A DNA stretch of 64,000 bases, from NCBI RefSeq assembly GCF_008831285.2, contig NC_045138.2, positions 30,289,934 to 30,353,933 on the forward strand, read 5' to 3'. A program made the position numbers and the translations under genes. The notes under the pieces were generated by a model. That model did no database searches. It was not told where the DNA came from and saw only the letters and a program-made list of their open reading frames with translations. How positions within the stretch are numbered: position 1 is the stretch's first letter; every line of letters starts with the position of its first letter. Positions 12,643-24,865 of the stretch are shown piece by piece. This DNA comes from Nymphaea colorata. Lineage: Eukaryota > Streptophyta > Magnoliopsida > Nymphaeales > Nymphaeaceae.

Positions 12643-13018
12643 CATGTTAAGGCCCTGGCTGATGCTGCCCGACTGGTTTCGGCACCGTCGGCTGTGGTTC
12701 TCAGCCTTCTCGGGGGTAGGTCTGTAACATATCCTCCTTTCTTAGAAGGAGTTTGTCTCAAAGCTCCTGCAGTTGGAAACCAATGAGAGATCTGGTCAAA
12801 CTCTTCATACGAAGTGCCATTGTCAGGCCCTTCCCATTCTAATAATACCTCGTGCCTAACTCGCCCCTATCTCTGAACATGCATGTGGCGTAGGATGCGG
12901 TAAGGTGTTGGCAGTTGATCTAACACATGTTCAATTGTTGTTGAAATCGGCCCAAAATGGGTTTCGGCCGAGAAACATGAAATACGGGATATACAAGGGC
13001 CTATTTGGGGATAGCCAA
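12643..13018 (-). pseudogene. Ty3/gypsy integrase C-terminus relic (chromodomain-like)
   Basis: Read on the minus strand, 12991-12971 encodes YPVFHVS, the conserved motif near the C-terminal end of Ty3/gypsy integrases, followed by RPKP. A one-base frame change then leads into a frame that reads TPYRILRHMHVQR, a TAG stop (12869-12867), and then HEVLLEWEGP and YEEFDQISHWFP. That pattern (VLLEW, a short acidic link, then an aromatic FP) is what the chromodomain tail of plant chromovirus polyproteins looks like. No reverse transcriptase, protease or LTR is visible nearby, so only the extreme 3' part of pol survives, with at least one frameshift and one stop. It is non-functional. Confidence 0.68.
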
Positions 13019-13708
13019 CCTGTAGACTGCCGACTCCGGATAATGAGAATCATCATTTACTTGATGTATGTATAGATACACACATGCTTTTCATGCTGCT
13101 GTCTAGACGAAGTTAAATCTGCGAGTACAACTGCTATCTGGGATGAATTATTCGTCAAAATTTCTTCCGTCATTGTGTCTTCTAGTGTTGTCTTTTTCCT
13201 GATAAATAAGCTTCTAGAAGAAATTGTAAAGAAAAATGTACAATAATGGAAGATCGAAAGGCCACTTACGTGGGTAATTGTCCTCTCCACTGTGATCATA
13301 CGTTCGGACCATCAAATATAACCTGAACATATGTATCCAATATCCATGAATCCAGGAAACTACGCCCTTGCAAGATTAAGTAAGCTCCGAAAATATATAT
13401 GATCGGATTCCATGATTTAAAACTCATGCCATAACATCTATATTTGATGTCGATTTGAATCGGTCACGACTTGGATAAAGTCAGATTGATCATATTTTTT
13501 TTTATGTGATAGATTGTTGGTCATCAAAAGTGATGAGATGCATGGATCATACTTGTCGCTCTGTTTTTGTGTTTTCTGCAGTTTCATATTCTGCAAACCA
13601 TAGATATTACATGAAATAACTCAATGGGGAGCAATGCTGAAACTGTAGGTAATAGCGAAGCGAAGAAGAAACTCCATTGATGGTCGGCCGCATCGCTGAC
13701 TTAGAAGC

Positions 13709-15525
13709 TCAGATCCTGTAAATGTTCATATAGAAGAGAACTGAATCCAAAAAACAGAATGATATGTTAACAAGGGAGAGGGCAAGAGAGAGGGAGAGAC
13801 GTACTGCCAGAACTCGACGCTGACGGCGGCGTGGGGGTTGCGAGAGATCTGCTGGAAAGCATCAGCGGAAAAGAGGAAGGTGGAAGGACAGGGGAAGGTG
13901 TTGCAGGCGTCGACCACCGTCACGTCGACGAAGCCGCCGACGCACGGCCGGCCGCTTCCGCCGATGCACCTGACCCTGTACCTCCTCCCGCAGGCGGCGC
14001 CGTTGTCCCACACCATCTCCCCGGCGCTCACAAACATGTTGTTCGCCGGGAATCGCGACTGATCGTATCCCCAACACTGCGTTGCTGCATCGCCCGCACC
14101 CACCGGCAATCACAAACCAAGCCAAACACATTAAGGCCGACCAAAACAGACCCCCATCTCTTTCTTTCTCACTACAAGTCTCATTGTTTGGAATGGTTTT
14201 CTCTTTTTTGAGTAATGAATGATTGTGCAACTCTAAATTTTCGTTTGATTTTTTGGAAAAATATAGATTGACATGTTACATACACAAGAATTTAAAAAAT
14301 CTTAATAGATACAAGAATCAAGTGAATAATATATAAAAATGTCAAAGCCAACGAGATTTTATTCGTTTATGATGCACTTAGAAGCGCACACGCGACCTTC
14401 TCATTTTCTCACATTTGACAATGATAATAGATTGTTGCCGTTCCATAAATCCGGCGAAACCCGATGCATATATTGTTTTACGTATAAGTTCTGTTTCTAG
14501 TATGAAGGCGAATGGAGTATGGACGAACGTGATCGATTTGTCTTGAAGCTTTTTAGCTTAAAAGGAATGAGTTGCTTGCAGTGGGAGCCAAGGTTTCGGA
14601 TTGAAGAACTCCGTTCAATCGAAATCCAAAGCAGAGTGCACATCCCCATGCATGAAAATTTTACATAGACGTGTGTGATTAGGAGCGTGTAATGACCAAA
14701 ATACTTTTGTTTAAAGTAAAAAAAAAATTAAAGGATAAAAAATGATTATGAAAATGTTAAAATTTTAAAAAAAATAAACATTTTTTATAAATAAAATAAA
14801 AAATACCTTAATCCCATTTAGCATGTATCTAACAAAATATTGTTTAACCTCTAAAACACCATCTAAAGTACGTTTAGAACTTTAGATGATCATAAACTGA
14901 TGTTTTTAAAAGAGAGAATAACTTGACCCTCCCCAGCAGTAGCGGAGTTAAAAAATATGAGCTGAGGGGTTTAATCTAAGAGCTTTCAAACCTTAAGGGG
15001 CAATAATATACGTAAATCAGCAAATATTTAACGGCCTCCTTATAAAAACTAAAGAAATTTTGTGAGGCTTGTGTGGGCAACTGCCTGCCCGTCTCTGCCA
15101 AACATGTGGCGTTGCCACTGCTCCCTCCCTGATTAAGATTTTTTTCATAGAAAACAAAACACCATTTTGGGTGTATCTCCCAAATACACAAATCATAATT
15201 TAAAAATTGATTAAAAAATCAAGTTTTAACAAAACTTTACAAAACGATTTTTTTTTTTTACGTTAATGTCATGCAAACGCTGCCTTACAAAAAAAAAAAA
15301 AGACTGTAAGAAGGCACCCAACAGAAGAAAAAGAAAGGAAAAAAAAAAGGTAGGATATAACATACGTATATAGGGAGAAGGGTAGGATGCAGCGGTGCCA
15401 ACATCTGCCATGGCGGCCATGACGAACATCTGCAGGCAGAGAACTGTAATTAGGAGAAGCTCCTTCATCTTCCGCCATGAAACCTGCAGCAGCTGCTGTT
15501 GCTGTTGCTGCCTCATCATCGTCAT
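13709..15525 (-). CDS. EG45-like domain (plant natriuretic peptide-like) secreted protein, copy 2
   Basis: Exons 15525-15366, 14084-13805 and 13715-13709 on the minus strand give 148 residues. Donors are GTATGT and GTACGT; acceptors are GCAG and ACAG. Intron phases match copy 1 exactly and exon 2 is also 280 nt; intron 1 is much longer (1281 nt against 97). Mature landmarks are QCWGYD, WDNGAACGRRYRVRC, RPC, VVDAC, FPC, with the QI ending supplied by a 7-nt last exon. By eye about 65 of 95 residues after the signal peptide match copy 1. I chose ATG 15525 because its MTM start aligns with the MTM start of copy 1; a six-glutamine stretch is inserted after it. The alternative ATG 15468 (MKELLLIT) would give 129 residues and a more ordinary signal peptide. 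The role (apoplastic signalling or wall-related) is inferred from the family. Confidence 0.86.
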
Positions 15526-15595
15526 CCTCTCTCTCTCTCTCTCTAGATTTGCGTTTGCTTGATTTTGGCCAGCGCATTTGTTGGGGTTTTCTTGC

Positions 15596-15604
15596 ATATA
15601 TATG
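15596..15604 (-). promoter_or_regulatory. Probable TATA box of EG45-like copy 2
   Basis: CATATATATG on the minus strand lies about 70-75 bases upstream of ATG 15525, predicting a start near 15570. It overlaps an in-frame ATG at 15597, which would therefore not be in the mRNA. A (GA)n run occupies the predicted leader immediately before the start codon. Confidence 0.5.
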
Positions 15605-16004
15605 GGAAGCAGTTACGGTGCAGCGGCGAGGGATGCTTCCACGCTGGAAATTAGAAAAGGTCCTGATTAGTTAACGCTTCACGGCAATCCTTAGGATCTT
15701 CAGATCTCTCCGTCCATTATCGCTAGTGAGTGAATCACTCGAGAAATAAAATTTATTAATATTTTGACAAAAATCACAAAGCTTGGGGCAAATAATAAAT
15801 TATATATTACCATTCAACTTTTGGAAGTTAATAAGTAAGCAATCGACTTGCCATATTATATTAAATGAAAATATTAAATTTTCGCACAAATCAATAAAAA
15901 TACGTCTCTTAAGAGCCTATCTTTTCTTTGGTTGAAGGAAGATATTATTTCTATATTGGTAAGAAAGGGAAGCGGCTCATGTTGTTGCTATATCACCAAA
16001 ATAT

Positions 16005-16627
16005 GTGTTTTGTAATTTTTTTTGTAGTTACCAATCAATCAAATCCATTGCAATCAAGTACGCATAACTCCATCAAAAGATCAATATAAACGTGGCTCTA
16101 AGGGGGCGTTTGATACATCTAAAATCATGAAATTTTACAATCAAAATTTGATACATTTAAAATCATGAAATTTTACAATCAAAATGCTCATTTTTTTTAA
16201 GAAATTAGAATTAATAAACAAACAGAGTACTTTGTTTTTAGAATTAGGAAACTGAAACCTAGAATTTTGATTTCATTTCATAAAGGAATTATGATTATGA
16301 AGTTTTCATTCTTGAATCAAAGTGTCTTTTATAATTTTTTTTGTAGTTGCCCATCAATCAAATCCAATGCAATCAAGTACGTATATCTCCATCAAAAGAT
16401 CAATATAAACGTGGCTCTAAGGGGGCGTTTGATACATCTAAAATCATGAAATTTTACAATCAAAATGCTCATTTTTTAAGAAATTAGAATTAATAAACAA
16501 ACGGAGTACTTTGTTTTTAGAATTAGCAAACTGAAACCTGGAATTTTGATTTCATTTCAGTTTGAAAGGAATTATGATTCTGAAGTTTTCATTCTTGAAT
16601 CAAAATTTCAAACCATCAGACGCCCCC
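16005..16627. repeat. 319-bp tandem duplication carrying a MITE
   Basis: Sequence from about 16005 (GTG...TTTTTTTTGTAGTTACC) recurs from about 16322, an offset of 319 bases. Each unit has about 97 bp of flanking DNA ending GTGGCTCTAA followed by GGGGGCGTTTGATACATC. The first copy stops about 25 bp short of the element's right inverted repeat, and it has gained an internal 38-bp direct repeat (TGATACAT at 16111 and 16149). The copies differ at scattered bases, so the duplication is not recent. Confidence 0.88.
16421..16627. mobile_element. Tourist-like (PIF/Harbinger) MITE, 207 bp, complete copy
   Basis: The left end GGGGGCGTTTGATAC and the reverse complement of the right end, GGGGGCGTCTGATGG, are near-identical terminal inverted repeats. 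TAA flanks both ends (16418-16420 and 16628-16630), the expected 3-bp target duplication. It has no coding capacity. A right-truncated copy of the same element begins at 16102 in the upstream duplication unit. Confidence 0.82.
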
Positions 16628-17954
16628 TAAATATATATGTGCTATACTTAGGTGGGTATTGTGGTCACTCATCTCTTTGGGAGTAAGCTCATTAACTGCC
16701 CTGGTTTTGAAGGATCCTCATATTCAGAACAGAACAAAAAAAGTTTGTTATTGGCTGTGACGTATATCGAAATTCATGGGTCCAGTGGGTTTAAGGATTA
16801 CGCAACTGAAACCGCATCATGACTTTTGGTTCAGCAAGGAAGCGAGTGGCTTATTACGCCAACTTCTTAGGGGTTAGTGCCTTTCTAGAGGGTGCTTGGT
16901 AAGAAAGACTGTTTTGTTACAAAAAAAAAAAAATCATGTTCTTAGTTTATTGTATAGTTATATCTAGTCTTTGATTGTTGGATATAAGGATAATATCTTT
17001 AATCACATAATGTTTTTGGACACAAGAACATGGTGTTTATAAAAATATATTTTAGGAATACATATATTCTTTTTTATCAAACATGGATTAACAAAGCAGC
17101 TTTTGCTGGGTTTAGTTTTTTTTCCAACTGCAATTTGAAGTTTAATGTAACTAAAAGAAGTTGATGCTAGAGCAAAGGAGACCTATTGCATACATCGATA
17201 TAAGTTTAAACTTAGAAATTCTAGATATTTTTAATCACCCCTTCTTTCTTTTTGGCTTGGATGGGTGAAATATAGCAGGTTAGATTAGTCGAATTATAAG
17301 ATGCATATAGTTAGTTTGATTCTCAAAGATGCTATTCTTTTGGATCTTATAGGGTGAGACACGAGACCAAACTACTTGAAAGTGCATGCATTGTTCGCAC
17401 TCTCAATCCCCAATACAGCTCTAGACCCCGAGGGCAAAGAGTTTCAGCTTTTAAGCAATTGCCCTTTCATTGTTCCTTTTATGAAAGAAATTGCTTTTGG
17501 GTAGGGGTGGATAGGAATTGAAAAGGGATCAGTTCTTAAGATTTTAAGAATTTAATGGTACAAGAAGCACCTTCAAACCTTTTCATCCATTGTAAAGAGT
17601 TAAATATGCAATATTAAAGTGTGAGCATTTTTTTATGTTAACTTTCCAAAAGTTAAGTGTGCCTTTGGAACATGCAAACACGTATTTCTTCAAGGATTTC
17701 TTTGCTTAAGGTTTTAGAAACCAAAAACACACTGCCTCGTATCGTTTAATGGGACCGAAGATGCGTGGTTAAGATGGTCACAAATTGATCGATGGAGGCA
17801 AGCAAGAGGCGTTCCATGTTTAGACGCATTGTGGCTGGTCATAACATGGTTGCTTGGAAAGTGGGTCTCCTTTTTAAAATTATTTTTGTCTACCAGTTCC
17901 GAAACTTATTTTCATTTATAATATTATTCATCAATTCCAAAATGGTTTTCTCGA

Positions 17955-18054
17955 AAGGGCATAGCTCAAATGGGCGGGTTGTGATGCATTATGCCGCATG
18001 TCCCAAGTTCAACTTGCGAGGGGCTATACTCCGGTACCAAAAAAAAAAAAAAAA
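17955..18054 (+). mobile_element. tRNA-derived SINE-like fragment with poly-A tail
   Basis: GGCATAGCTCAAATGGGCGGG resembles the pol III A box of plant SINEs, and CAAGTTCAACTTG about 40 bases later sits where the B box should be. A 16-base A run (18039-18054) closes the segment. I infer a decayed SINE; no target duplication was found. Confidence 0.42.
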
Positions 18055-18250
18055 CGGTGGGTCTCTATGTACAAGTTAAAGCACATGAAGATCTCACTAC
18101 TTGGTACCGATGTATCTCTACGAAGGAGGAGGTATCTACTTTAGTTCGCACATGGTAGAATCAATCAACATCCTTCCTGAATTCTAAGAGGGTTTGCTCA
18201 CGTAGTTTTCAGAATGGCTCTCCTCCCAATCTCCGTTCAACTCTATCATG

Positions 18251-18254
<4 letters not shown>

Positions 18255-18304
<50 letters not shown>
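18255..18304. repeat. (AT)25 microsatellite
   Basis: An uninterrupted AT run of about 50 bases, followed by GTATGT. Confidence 0.95.
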
Positions 18305-18312
<8 letters not shown>

Positions 18313-19296
18313 TTTAATGTTAAAAGTTATGTCAACATTTTCATATGCATTTGTTTGCTTATTTGCTTCACATATAACTTTTCCAAGTATAGTATAGGGG
18401 CAGGTGCGGACTCATGTGGGCAGTTACTCACCCCATTCCACATAATTTGTTTATTAGAGTGCCTTCAGCTGCTTTACTACGTATTTGAAGAGTCTAAGAT
18501 GCTTTTCAAGAGTTTAAAATTGAGTTGTCATACATTAGTAAATGAGAACTAGACTCAGAATTCTCTTCCTTTTTCTTCATCATCAATGAAATCACTGTCC
18601 GTGACCCAGTATTCAATTTGATCATCAATTCAATCATTGTTCATGTTTTTTCTTATCAATGAACATATTATCTTGGTTGTCTTGTATTTTTTGAATTACT
18701 CATCAAAAATTTCTAACTCCGTCACTGCCTTATCCTTTTCATATACTAGTAACTTGAAGCTACAAGTTATACATTGGAAAAAAAAAACATTAATTAATAA
18801 CAAAGTCATCTTAGCATGGTTTAATACACTCATTAACTAGTAATCTGAAATTACAAAACACTTGATGAACAGTTTGTATTGATTCTGCTTAAATAATTCT
18901 AAACTCGTCTATTTGTGTATATATTGGGACATATTGGTGAATTCAACACTTTTAAGTAAAACCCTCGAATAATTGCGAGTCATGCCCATTTTTAATTATA
19001 GATGATTTTTTATAGAAAGAACAAGTTAACGTTCTTATTTAAAAAAATTTACTGTCGAGATAAGTTTTACCACCTCTCGTTGTACTAATTTTTCATTTTG
19101 TTTTTAAAAGGGGCGTTTTTTCTGGTTTGGCCATTGACTACAAGCCCTTTCAGAGAATTGCGATGGATTTGAATCTAGATCAAGATTTAGAACTAACGAC
19201 CCGGTTTGATTTCGGCCCTACCGAGTGCCAACCTTCTTTTCTCCTTCTGCTTTGGGGGACGGCTGCCGGACAAATCTCCCTCTCGCGTAAACCCAT

Positions 19297-19304
19297 AAAC
19301 CCTA
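19297..19304 (+). promoter_or_regulatory. Telo-box upstream of RRS1
   Basis: AAACCCTA, the telo-box, lies 87 bases before the RRS1 start codon. It is followed by a CT-rich stretch typical of a 5' leader. Telo-boxes are enriched near the start sites of plant ribosomal-protein and ribosome-biogenesis genes, which fits the product encoded next to it. No clear TATA box is seen. Confidence 0.55.
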
Positions 19305-19390
19305 CAAATTTCAACGGCTTCTAGTTCTTCCCCCTTTCTCCTTCTCCTTCTACCTAGTTGCTGTTGGTAGACCAAAGAGGGAGTGAGAGG

Positions 19391-22300
19391 ATGGAGAGTC
19401 AGGATCGGCAGTGCCAGGTCGACCTGGGGAACCTCATGGCTTTCGACCCTCTCTATCGTTTCACTCCTCCTCCCACAAGGTACTCTCTCTCTCTCTATCT
19501 GTGTGTGTGTGTTTGTCTCACATCTTCTTGTGGGGTCTTTTGTTAACCAGGGAAGAGGCGGCCCAGGAATGCCTTCGAAAGGGGACTGAGCTGATTCAGG
19601 CGGTGGCAGACGTCCTTTTTGCGCTCCCATCGACCGAAGATCTCGATGGGCCGCTGGTTCAGCTTCCTCCTCCCACCACCAGGTTGCCCCGAGAGAAGCA
19701 TGTGAGAATTTACTTTCTATTAGCTTATTTTTTTTTGTTCTCTCTCCCTCTCTGCTTTTGAACGCCTTGGTGTTCGTCTTAATGCAAAACGAAGCATTTT
19801 TTTCCCTCCATGGATGATGCTCTCTCTAGTGAACTCGTGCCACCGTGTCTAAATCTTGTGGGGTTTTAAGTGTTGCTGTATTTTTTGATAGTTCGAGTTT
19901 GTTCGACTTATGGACACCCGGAAAAAGTGGGATAAGCTGGGAAATTGAGATATACAGGCAAAGTGCTGTCGCAACTAGAAAATTGGATATATGAGGATTT
20001 CATGAGATTATGTTTGAAACAGGCAGTGGGTCAACTAGCATTCACTTCATAGGAAAACAAACCACGTTGTTCGCCAGTAATTGAGCTTCTACATGCTTCT
20101 GAGAATTGGTGTAAATTGGTTCCCGAAGAAGTGTACTTGTTTACTTGTTGGTGTCTGCTGCTGCAAGGGTACAGCAGTCAGAAGTCTCTCCTGGTGGGCA
20201 AGCTTTGGTTCTCCAGTTACACCTGAGAAGAATAAAAGGCTGGTTCCCCTTGTTATTTAACAGAGAAAAAATGGTCTAAATCAACCACTTGTAGGGATTC
20301 AGCGAATTCGCATGGTTTTAATTTTTAAATAAAGAGAAGGCTAATGTCAAAACGCCGGAGTGAAGGGCGTTGTTGTCGTAATTTGTAAGCCAACCAGTTT
20401 GCTTGTGTTGATTGTTGATTTGAACATTCCAGTGTATGAGAACATGAGTATGAGATAGACTTTCATTGTCACTGGATTTCAATGTGTGGACTTTGTGATG
20501 GGGATGGATTTTGGTTCAATGTTGGATGAAATACCTTGTGGAGATGTCCATTACTAAGCATATTCATGATTAATAAGTAGGTGAATAAAGCGCAATGCTA
20601 ATCTTTACTTGAGCTAAGTTGAGTAGGCCTAACTCTGGTTGTGCTGCTTGTTTACACTGTTTCTCATTGACAAATGAAAATACTTGCCATGTTTCAGTCA
20701 TTGTTTACGTTCCATTTTAAGGGTTATCTTATTTCCATCAAAAATTTGCACACGAAGGTTTCTTCTCCTACTATGCTAGGTGTTCTAAGTATTTTAAAGG
20801 ATGAGGTAACCCATTATTTCATTTTTTGGAAAAAAACAGTACACTTTTTCTGCACATTGAGATCATTGATCCCTCACTTTGTCTGTTCTGGCGAAAGGAG
20901 TCATTCAAATTCTGCTGAGTGGAAATATCTTAAAAAATTTCTTCTGTTAAAATCTCATGTTCTACTTATTCACTGATGGTTTTTTTTTTCTTCAGATCCC
21001 AAGGTCGAAGCCTCCTACAAAATGGGAACAGTTCGCTCAAAAGAAAGGTGAACTATTTGACTGTCTTGCTTGAGTAATTTATGTCATCCTTACTGGATGA
21101 ATGTGTGTTGTCAACTTTGCTGTAATGTGTGTTGTCAACTTTGCTGTTCAAGCTTGCATTCTGATTTATTAAAATGGTATTCTTCATACATTTCTGACAG
21201 GAATTAAAAAGCGTAAAAAGAGCAAGCTTGTTTTGGATGCTCAAACACGTCAATGGAAACGACGATATGGATATGATCGTGCAGGAGATGATAAGAATAT
21301 CCCAATCATTGAGGCCAAGGAATCAGATGGTAATTCTTTCTATTTTCACTTCATGTTGTGGTTCTGGACTCTTTAAGCTGTGTCGATGTCATTTACAGGT
21401 CAGAAGACAAGAAATTAGAGTTGAAAATTTCATAATAACACATATGATGGCCTCAAATCTTTAACGCTGTTGAAGTTATAGCATAAAAATAGCATACTTC
21501 TTCGTACATGGCATTTGCCAGTATTGCTTTCCATATTAGTGAATCCAAAATATGCGAGTTTACAGAGTTGTGGATTTCTCATTGTGTATGCTGGGGGGTT
21601 TCTGTATTTGTACTTGTCTTTATGGTCCATCTCTCATAACTTTGGGTTCGTCAAATGTTTCTTTGGCCATTGTTACAGAGCCAGGAGTGGATCCCTTTAG
21701 CAAGAGAAAAGCTGAGAAGAGAAAACGTGTTGAAAAGCAAGAAAAGAACCGGCTGCAGAATCTAAAGCAGGCTGCAAAAGTTGGTGCCTTGCCAAGGTCA
21801 GTCCCTGAGTGAACCAGAGCTGTTTCTAGTTGTATATAAACTCCTGTTTAGCTCTGAAAAATAAATAAGGCTATCTTGGCCATTCTTTTGACTATTTGAT
21901 TATGCAAAACTATCCTAGATTTATGAAACCGTGTCTTTCAGTTTTTCTGCTCTGCTTCCTAAATTTTTATTCAACTGGATAACCAAAGTAATTACATGTG
22001 CAAGGTTCACTTGACATGGGAAACTGAAAACTACAATTTGTCTCTAGCTGTCACAATGATGGAATCTTCCGGCTTTTTTCAGCACTGTGCAACTTGCTGC
22101 AAGGGCATTGCCTATAACTGGCACGAAGGAACCACCCAAGAAATTTACCAAGCAAGAGCTGGAGAGTACCGCTGGTTTAGCAGGAATTGCTACAGCAAGT
22201 GGCGGCAAGTTTGATAAGAAGCTGCCTGGGGAGAAACCTGCTAAACATTCCGGAAAGCATCGTAAAGTAGTCATCAGTAACTTTTGCCTTCTGAATGAGT

Positions 22301-22935
22301 TTCAGTTTTCTATTTAACTTCTAAATTAAAATGGTCTACGTCTTGTGCACAGTTTCTTCCTGTTGTTGAAGGTTCTGGCATTGGTGCGAAGGAAAAGCAA
22401 CAAAGTGATAAGATTTTGAAGAGACTCCTTGAGAAGAACTCCCATGATATACTCAACGTAGACAAGGTCAGACATATTCCTTTCATGTATACTTGTCCTT
22501 TGTAGAGCCTTAGTTTAGTAATGCAACAGAAAATAATCTTAATCTTATAGTTTGGTCATAGTGGAAGGACTTAAAGGCATTCAGTAACCTTTGCTGAAGG
22601 AGATTCTGTTTAAAAGTTTGGGTAATGCATATCTTGGCCTTAGCTGTCCGTTTGCAAAACTGCATCCAAGGACAAAACCGAGCTAACTTCAAGGCATCCT
22701 GTAATCATGATAAGAGGCCTGCAAATTGTCTATTAATTTTCCAGACGAATAATGTCTGATTTAGCAAATTCATGTTTCTTTAATTCATGGTATTGGTGTT
22801 TTAGGAAAATGATTGATTGCCGATCTGAAAAATTAAGTTTCTTTCTCATTTTTGTTAAGCTAAGGGAAGTTACAGAGAAATTAAGTTCTACCACAGCATT
22901 TCAGCACTAACAAGTTTCTTGTGCTTCCTACTTTC

Positions 22936-22970
<35 letters not shown>

Positions 22971-23188
22971 TGTGCCCTTTGGTGTCTTGGGTTTTTCTAG
23001 TAGTCATTTTTGTTAATCATCTCCAGGAACAAGTTGATTAACTTCCGTTTTTTCTCTTGTAGGCTGTTTCCATGTTCAATGTGAAGGAAGAACAGAAACG
23101 AAGGAAGCAGCGGGAATCCAACTCCTCATCCTCCAAATTTAAACCGAAGAAGAAAGCTTTCAAAAAGTCCACAAAGAAAAGCGAATAA
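19391..23188 (+). CDS. RRS1: Ribosome biogenesis regulatory protein RRS1 homolog
   Basis: Eight exons: 19391-19479, 19551-19701, 20996-21047, 21201-21329, 21679-21796, 22083-22266, 22353-22466, 23063-23188; total 963 nt, 320 residues. All junctions are GT-AG and keep phase. In yeast and plants RRS1 works in the nucleolus with RPF2 to bring 5S rRNA, uL18 and uL5 into the pre-60S particle. Family signatures are [13 protein letters not shown] (about residues 18-30), an acidic-hydrophobic helix to about 60, [12 protein letters not shown], then [20 protein letters not shown] and [12 protein letters not shown], the most conserved block (about 85-125). A lysine-rich tail (about 280-320) looks like a nucleolar localisation and RNA-contact region. 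Length is normal for plant RRS1. The start is the first ATG after the telo-box and leader, in frame with the conserved N-terminus. Intron 3 has a 25-bp tandem repeat and intron 7 a GA microsatellite. Confidence 0.95.
21100..21151. repeat. 25-bp tandem repeat in RRS1 intron 3
   Basis: AATGTGTGTTGTCAACTTTG followed by CTGT(A/T) occurs twice in direct succession, about 25 bases per unit, within the short third intron. Confidence 0.85.
22942..22967. repeat. (GA)n microsatellite in RRS1 intron 7
   Basis: A pure GA run of about 26 bases, roughly 95 bases upstream of the exon 8 acceptor. Confidence 0.9.
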
Positions 23189-24865
23189 GCCATCGAAGGA
23201 ATTCATCTTCTCTTTCTGCATCTCCTCCTCCTTTTGAGAGCGCCACTTTAATGCGGGAATATTTGGGAAATGCTTTTGTTATTTATTTAACTTGTTAAGT
23301 AAATCATGTCTTGTTAATTGTCTTTATCTAATGCCATCAAAATATTTTGTTATAGTAACACTAACATGGTTCTTCAAGTCCTATTTTTTTCTTATTTTAC
23401 AAGATTATACAGAGGCGTTGTGTGGAGCTGGACTTTCTTGACTCTTATCTTCTACCTCCACTCTGTTGGTATACTGATATGCTCAACAAGTTCAATTACC
23501 ATCTTTTTTGCGTTTGCTCCGTACTCTCACTGATTGCTCTTTCTCTCTCTAAAGCTCATAGACCTGTGGAATTTAAATCCACTTAGAAATCACTCTCTGA
23601 ACTGGATCCTGCAATTACGTTGATGGAAACTGAAATCTGGGGATATAGGGGACCAGATCCAGGATGGGTAAGCACAACGGATGTCAGGCTGGAAACTAGA
23701 ATAGGGCTTGAAACATGGCAAAAATTGTAAAATCATCATACTGGGTTAGATGCATTTCCAATCTTGTTCTTGTGAGGTATCAGTTTTGGATTAATTTTTC
23801 TGTGCTTGTTTTCAAAATTATAGTTTTCTGTACCACTATTAGTTCACATGATAACTATAGATCCGGAATGGTAGGAAAGTCGTGTCCTTTATTATTTTCG
23901 AGATATAATCCACTTGTAAGGAATATTTGTACAAAATTAACATTCCATAATTTCGGCAATTGACTATGCTCTGTCCTACCATAGCTAACATACATTTAGT
24001 GATGTCCTTGTTTTACACATCTTTTAGTACCCCTTTGCAATCTGAATATGCTTAATACAAAAATATGAATTCAGTTGGTAACTAGATTTGTGCTTTGTGC
24101 TGACGATTTTTTTGCAGAATTGGATGCGTATAAGCATGTTTTTACATGTAAAAAACTTGAATTTGGTTTTGCTTTTTGTACATTAAATTCAAGTCTGATT
24201 CTGCATCTGATTAAGCAAATATGCGATTAGTCAAAGTAATCGGTTTACGTCCACTCCAGAACATTATATTGGTATGCAAAATAATATAAAGAAATTGACG
24301 AATACTGTGTATAGGTTCCACGATCGTGTATTAGAGAAGTACCATTTTTTACGTTTCTGACAACGTTTAATTCTGTAAGTGTTCTTCAAATAACATTAGT
24401 TGAAGAGAAAATTTGAGCACATCATTTATGATTTCATGTATGAGAAATCTTTTCTTTTTCTCCTTTTCTCACGAGAGGAGAGAACATAAATTCATTAATG
24501 GATACGACATGGAAATTTAATGGGCACTTTTCAAACATCTAGTTGCGTGTTCTTCATCTTGGCCCATTTTTTCTGGAAACCAAGTCTTTTCCTATTGTTG
24601 GGCCAACTTGTGAACCAGTGGTTCTTATGAACGGATTACTCTATCTCTCTACAGGCCAACAAAATTATACTATTATGTCGACCAAATATAATTGTTTTGT
24701 AAGAATCAAAACTTGGGTTGCTTGATTGCGATGTGTTTATAGGTCTTCATGCAGGTTTTAGATCGATGGCCTAGGAATTTTCATAAATACTTCGGCCTCT
24801 AAAAATTCTTTAGCCTCAAAAACTATTTTTTATTTTTTAAATGCGTTACAGGGGCTGAATGTTTT

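Larger units (their letters stand above)
15605..19296. other. Spacer between EG45-like copy 2 and RRS1
   Basis: No gene recognised. It contains a MITE-bearing tandem duplication (16005-16627), an A-rich SINE-like piece (17955-18054), a 50-base (AT)n run at 18255-18304 and poly-A or poly-T stretches. The open frames, including one of 95 codons at 17792 and one of 112 codons spanning the (AT)n run at 18214, have no family resemblance. Confidence 0.6.
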
